DNA of 64,000 nt from Megaleporinus macrocephalus (Eukaryota > Chordata > Actinopteri > Characiformes > Anostomidae). Below, one piece after another: positions 58,824 through 64,000 of the stretch. Positions within the stretch are counted from its first letter, which is position 1; the number at the start of each line of letters is the position of its first letter. The position numbers were made by a program, and so were the translations under genes. Location of the stretch: NCBI GenBank assembly GCA_021613375.1, contig CM038703.1:24664194-24728193 (forward strand). Reading direction: 5' to 3'. The notes under the pieces were generated by a model. That model was not told the origin of the DNA. It made no database searches and saw only the letters and a program-made list of their open reading frames with translations.

Positions 58824-61470
58824 AGTCAAGTCAAGTTTATTTATATATAGCGCTTTTTGCAACGATGTTGTCTCAAAGCAGCTATACAGAGTTTTGAAAA
58901 CAGACAGTTACAACATATATCCCCCAGTGAGCAAGCCAGAGGCAACAGTGGCAAGGAAAAACTCCCTCCGACTGGAGGAAGAAACCTTGGGAGGAACCAG
59001 ACTCACAAGGGGAGACTTATCCTCCTCTGGTCAAACAGTAAACTAAACACCAAAGGAAAGAGTCTCTGTTTGAAATCTGGATAGCAAAGCTTTAGAAGCT
59101 GCACAGGTAGAGGCGGTCTATGACTGAGTCTTTATGTAAAGTGGGCCTGAGCTGAAACATTCCCATTCCATCTCAATGGAGGCCATCTAGATGGCACAGT
59201 GATTGAGGGTATAGCAGTTGACACAAATGGACAGGAGAGCTGGCTGGTGATGGGTGGGGAGGAGGCCCTGATGGTCAGTCCTCCAACAGCGTTCAACAAA
59301 CGGGAGGACAGTCATTACCTCAGGAACAGTAAAGAGAGAAAGTATGTTCAGCTAAGGAGTATGACTGTAGAGAATATGAATAATCAGAATTTTTGAGTGC
59401 GGCTGGTGACTCCGGGAGATCTAACTATAACAGCTAAAATAAAAGGAGAGAACCAGTAGGTAACATGGACCCTGAGACACTGGGATCCCACCACTCCACC
59501 GTCAGCAAACCTGTGTGATTGTGTGAAGTGGTGGGACAACAGCACCAACATCTCAGTTTACCATAAACCTCTGTGTCCAAGAACCCCCAGATCTCCTGCC
59601 TTTATCTAAAAGTGAAGATTTATTACCAAAAGCTACACTAAACAAGTATGTTTTCAGCCTAGACTTAAAAATTGAGACTGTGTCAGAGTCCCGAACATTA
59701 ACTGGGAGATTATTCCACAATTTGGGAGCTTTGTAGGAAAAAGCTTTCCCCCCCATTGAAGTCTTCTGAATTTTTGGAACTAATAGAAGACCAGCATCTT
59801 GTGATCTGAGTAAGCGCGGCGGTTCATAATAGGAAATAAGATCTTGCAGGTACTCCGGTGCAAGACTGTGCAGGGCTTTACACGTCAGTAAAAGAATTTT
59901 ATAGTTGATACGGAATTTCACAGGAATCCAGTGTAGCGCTGGTAAAACTGGACTGATGTGATCAGATTTCCTGGTTTTAGTTAGTATTCTAGCTGCAGCG
60001 TTCTGAACTAACTGGAGTTTATTCAGGTTCCTGCTGGAGCATCCTGACAATAATGCATTACAGTAGTCTAGCCTTGAGGTTATAAAGGCATGCACTAACT
60101 TTTCAGCATCAAACATAGATAATGCATTTCTTAACTTTGAAATGTTTCTCAGGTGAAGAAACGCTGTCCTTGTAATATAACCTATGTGTTGATTAAATGT
60201 CAGATCTGAGTCACTTGTCACCCGAAGATTTTTGGCTACTGAGCCAGGAACTACAGAGAAATCAGCGAGATTTAACATTTAATCTGAGCATTTAATCCGA
60301 GCAGCCTTAGGACCGTGGAGGAGAACTTCCGTTTTATCAGGGTTCAAAATCTTTAATCTGGATTTATCTTCTGGTTTGGCTGATATGTAAAGCTGAGCCT
60401 AATGGCAACATGTATAGTGTGAATAAGAGAGGACCTAAAACAGAACCTTGTAAATCACAGACGTTTTTATTTATTTATTTAAAGCTGAGAATTCTATATT
60501 TATTCTATATTTAGAAAAGAAATACAGCCACTTAATATGCCTACCTAATACCAAAAATGATTTCCTTAAACAGTTTTAGGCCTACCATTTTGTTAATCTA
60601 AAATACATATTAAATATTGACAAATTTAATCTGTTAAGTTTTTTTTATTAGATTTTTCTATTGAAGAATTGTCTGCATTTTTAAAATTATTTTACACATC
60701 GATTTGAATGTTCATTTTAAACATTCTGTCTGGCTTATTATTTGACAAATCCCAGCGCGATATTATGTATGCACTTAAAAAAGCTGTCATTCCTGTTGTT
60801 CCAGTCTTATACATATTTATATATTTATATATATATTTAAATTCTAATTGAGACTATCATTGAAACACGTGCAAATGTATTTTCTCATTCCGTAAGTGCT
60901 ATTTTTTAAAGCATAAATACTTGCATGCTTAGCTGACAGGATGTGTCTGTAATTAAGTGAAAAATTTAACCATATTTACTGGCTGCTTGATAATCTATAT
61001 GGCAAAAAAACATTGTTGTACTGGAAGAGCAAATCCACTTGGCAATAATAATAATAATTAATGAAACAATAATTAAATTAATAATAATAATTAAAATAAT
61101 AATAATAATAACTAGAGTGTGATTACAAGAATGTGTAGGCCCTATTACATTCTTAATGAGACCTACAGAGTCTAAGATAAATGAGAAAGCCCTTTTTAAT
61201 AGATCTGCTGAGTTCTCAAAGTGAATATTAATATATCCTGCAATTATTACTTTCTCAGTGCTCACTACTAGGTTTGCAACAAAATCACAGATTTTTTTAA
61301 GAATTCAGAATAAGGTCCTGGTGGTCTATAAATACTGATTAGGGTGAGTACACTTCTGTTAGTGGTCGGATTGGTGATGTATATGAAAAGAATTTCAAAA
61401 GAATTAAAAGCGAGGCTGTGTTTCTGATTCATGTCTAATGAATTTTTATAAATGACACATATACCCCCTC
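58824..61470 (-). pseudogene. L2-type LINE, minus strand, internally deleted
   Basis: Endonuclease piece at 61470-61140 (SVLTLISIYRPPGPYSEFLK, EKVIIAGYINIHFENSADLL, GPTHSCNHTL); an (AAT)n-rich gap at 61040-61110; RT pieces at about 60455-60310 (SVLGPLLFTLYMLPLG, ILNPDKTEVLLHGPK); then a 241-codon open C-terminal part at 60278-59553 (EKLVHAFITSRLDYCNALLS, RSQDAGLLLVPKIQKTSMGG). The 3' UTR reaches the aataaacttgacttgactt tail at about 58824. The YADD region is deleted, and the endonuclease GDFN motif reads GYIN. Confidence 0.85.
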
Positions 61471-61487
61471 CTTTACCAGACAGTCTG

Positions 61488-61620
61488 CACAGATAGAGGC
61501 AGTCACTGACTCAGTCTTTGTGGGAAATGGGAGTGAGTTGAAACAGTCCCATTATATCTTAATGCTGGTACATTTGGATGACACAGTGATGCTGTTAAGG
61601 AGTAGCAGATGGCAAAGTAA
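61488..61620 (-). mobile_element. L2-type LINE 3' UTR fragment
   Basis: cagatagaggcagtcactga and ttgaaacagtcccatt match 59100-59200. It lies about 290 bp upstream of epb41 coding exon 10. Confidence 0.7.
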
Positions 61621-61905
61621 GTTATCAGTCAGGCTTTTCTTGTAGATCAGTCATGGAAAATAAGAACCATGTGTGTTTTCCTTTTAAACAAAAGGCATGT
61701 TACAACATGAGGTGTTTGATTTAACTTGCATTGCATGCCCTGCACTGTGTCCATTTGTGCATGCATACATTATGATGACAGTACAGCTATCCTCTATAAT
61801 ATGATGACACAGAAATCTGTTGATCAAAAAGATTAAAAAGTACAGGATTTGGAAGGCCACACTTAAGTTTCTGAATTATATATATATATCTCTTCTCGTT
61901 CCCAG

Positions 61906-62081
61906 GTTGACATCTACCGAAGCTGCCACCACGCCTAGAAAGTTTTTGGCACTTGGTTCTAAATTCCGCTACAGCGGACGCACTCAGGCCCAAACTCGCC
62001 AGGCCAGCTCCATGATTGACCGCCCTGCACCCCACTTCCAACGTTCTGCCAGTAAGCGGGCATCACGCAGCTTAGACAATG
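61906..62081 (+). CDS. epb41: epb41 coding exon 10 (FERM-adjacent region)
   Basis: A 176-bp exon (phase 2 to 1) that begins [20 protein letters not shown] and ends [16 protein letters not shown] and [20 protein letters not shown] with SKRASRSLD identify 4.1R rather than its paralogues. The FERM-adjacent region carries basic-Ser motifs ([12 protein letters not shown]) typical of PKA/PKC targets in this protein. The acceptor is ttctcgttcccag and the donor is ATG|GTTTGT, not a strong match. No spectrin-actin-binding exon is seen before the window ends, so the gene runs off the right side. Confidence 0.95.
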
Positions 62082-62870
62082 GTTTGTTTGCTTTTTTTTG
62101 TTGTTTATCAGTTTGTGTGGCAGTGAATTCCTTACAAACGATGTAGCTAGTATATATTTTTAAAAATGCAGGTAGTATATTTTTTTAATTGCATACATTA
62201 TTAAAGGGAACCCTGACTGTTAAGACGTTTATGCCTCAAAGCAGTGTACATAACCAATACTGTTAAATGATGACATATAAACCAAATAGGAATCTATTGT
62301 TTATTATAAAAAACATGACAAAAAGGCCAAATTCTTTTACCAGTAAGCCGCCATTATTGAACTATAATTATATCATATGGTTGCACTGGACTCATTCCTA
62401 CAGAAAATAATTAGAGCATAAGACCAAGTTTTTATTTTGAGTAATTCAACACTGTAGCTAAAACTGGAAAAATGGATGATAGATTAGAGTTAAATGAGAT
62501 ATCTAGCTCACTAATCCACACACAGTGGACTAGAGAGAGGGAACAACTATTTGATGGTGCAACATGGTGGCGCTTCAGCTTTTGGCATTTTCGCTGTCCC
62601 TTCGATCAAATGTTGTGAGCAGGACATTGGAAGACATTTAGTGTAGGCTAAAGCTTTCAGCCCCTTTATTTAGCCTCCCTCAAGGACAGGCATTCTAAGT
62701 ATTCTCATTTTCCAGTTGTGAGCGCCCAAGTTATCAGTCTTTTTTCTTAGTGTCTCACTTTCCTTCCTGGTTCACACTTAAATTAAAAATTAGAATGTGA
62801 TGTATAAATTATTATCTGTATGAGTAAGTACAGATGTGAAAGTGTATACAAATTTAGATTTTTACAGTTG
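62082..62870 (+). other. epb41 intron after the FERM-adjacent exon
   Basis: No further exon is seen; nothing else recognised. Confidence 0.5.
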
Positions 62871-63760
62871 TGCAAAATGCAGTGGTGCTTAAAAGTTGGT
62901 GAACGCTTTATAATTTTCTATATTTCTGCATATATTTGACATAAAATGTAATTATATTTACACAATGTTTAGAGCCAAATGTTTAGAGCCAAATTTAACA
63001 AAACAAAAAGATTGGGTGTACAAGTATGTGATCCTTTAGGATTAGCAAGGTGAAATCAGAATTAAGTGTTTCAAATGTGTGAGTGGTGTACTGTTTTATT
63101 TAAAGATCGGGGATCTATCAAAGTCTAATCTTCACAACACATGTTTGTGGAAGTGCATCATGGCACAAATAAAGAAGATTTCTGAGGACCTCAGAAGAGT
63201 TGTTAATGGCCATCAGGCTGAAGAAGTTTACAGTACCATCAGGAGAACACTGAACAACAATGGTCTGCATAAAAGGGTTGCAAGGAGAAAGTCACTGCTT
63301 TCCAAAAAGAATGTTGTTGCCAGTTTGCTAAAAATCGCATGGAAAAGCCATCAGAATAATGTTTTGTGGACATCTCAAGATCTTTTTGGCTTAAATGAGA
63401 AGCGTTGTGATTGGAGAAAGAAAAACACTGCACCCCAGTTAAACAACCTTATCCTATCTGTGATGTCTTAAGAGAGCATGTGTCATGCCACAAGACAATG
63501 ATTCTAAGCACGCAAGCTGTCCTACCAAAAATGGTTAGAGTATAGTTAATGTTTTGGAATGGCCAACTCCTGGCCAAGTCCTGGCTTTAATCCAATACAA
63601 ATGTTGTGGAAGAACTTGAAGCAAGCAGTTCATGGGAAAAAAACTCACCAACATAATAGTTGGAAGGTATCTTTTAAATCTTCTTTTATCACACTCTTCT
63701 AAGGTGGAGGAGCCAAACCACATATATGGGTGATGATATATAATCACTGTGGCTTGTCAG
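62870..63760 (+). pseudogene. Tc1-like element, degenerate
   Basis: The left end cagtggtgcttaaaagttgg resembles the terminus at 34043 (inverted there). The interior reads MAQIKKISEDLRRVVNGHQA, then RRKSLLSKKNVVASLLKIAW, NNVLWTSQDLFGLNEK, and a broken NPIQMLWK that corresponds to the DLNPIENLW motif. The catalytic DE region is disrupted. Confidence 0.7.
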
Positions 63761-64000
63761 ACACAGTGGCATGTGGAATTTCTTCACCTGTCCCCAAAAA
63801 CAATATCTGCTCTGGTTGTGTCTAATATATACTATCCTAAATGTTTCTCTATTTCTCTGTTCTCTATTTGTACTGGGGCGAATATTAGGAATGCATTTTC
63901 AAATGCTGATTAAAAATAGGCATATGCCAATTTGGGTTTTTTGTGTTAAATTTTAGAAACATTCTTATATTTTATATGAAAGTTGTAATTTCAGTAAAAC

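Noticed and set aside
62082..64000. Spectrin-actin-binding exon of epb41
   Set aside because: Searched for the conserved Lys/Arg-rich segment and the HSNLMLEDLD-type motif; none found before the window ends.

Overview
The window is vertebrate, and almost certainly teleost, nuclear DNA. It is AT-rich with large introns, GT-AG splice sites, (TA)n and (GT)n microsatellites, and a dense load of fish-type transposable elements: Tc1-like, hAT, Harbinger, CR1/L2/Rex1-type and L1-type LINEs, and Gypsy. No prokaryotic operon, CRISPR array, rRNA or tRNA was seen. An ostariophysan fish such as a characin or catfish is suggested by the palindromic repeat at 7.2-7.8 kb, but only from memory of where that repeat is common.

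The one gene recognised with certainty is epb41 (erythrocyte protein 4.1, 4.1R) on the plus strand. Ten coding exons can be placed between 36813 and 62081. They encode 597 residues: the headpiece, an unusually long Lys/Glu-rich linker, the whole FERM domain and the start of the FERM-adjacent region. All junctions keep frame. The spectrin-actin-binding and C-terminal exons lie beyond the right edge. A strong candidate promoter with a noncoding first exon lies at about 19.41-19.64 kb, and a second, weaker one at about 2.93-3.19 kb.

On the minus strand, left of the promoter region, two short exons (5020-4874 and 4294-4170) join in frame into an open C-terminus followed by a stop and AATAAA. A possible third exon lies near 13.8 kb. 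They look like the 3' end of an unrecognised gene. These exons are predicted from splice sites and frame only.

Most of the remainder is mobile DNA. Region by region: 1.3-2.3 kb, hAT-like element; 7.2-7.9 kb, palindromic MITE; 10.4-11.9 kb, hAT inside a Tc1-like element; 14.2-15.4 kb, a second copy of that hAT in inverted orientation inside another repeat; 16.2-17.2 and 24.6-25.9 kb, LINE remnants; 26.5-27.1 kb, short Tc1-like element; 27.7-32.2 kb, hAT elements and a broken hAT-type transposase; 32.6-34.1 kb, Tc1-like remnants split by another insertion; 35.0-36.6 kb, hAT-like and LINE pieces; 39.1-43.3 kb, Tc1 end, L1-type LINE and L2-type 3' end; 45.4-47.0 kb, LINE, Gypsy and Tc1 scraps; 51.5-55.7 kb (intron between FERM and FERM-adjacent exons), Tc1, a CpG-rich duplication, an inverted pair of 17-bp minisatellites, a Gypsy integrase with chromodomain and a Harbinger MITE; 57.2-61.6 kb, a 100-bp tandem duplication and a long L2-type LINE; 62.9-63.8 kb, Tc1-like remnant.

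I did not find a new multi-gene system. The items most worth a second look are the unrecognised minus-strand gene, the expanded charged linker of fish 4.1R with its tandem NAGNAG acceptor, and the mirrored 17-bp minisatellite arrays.
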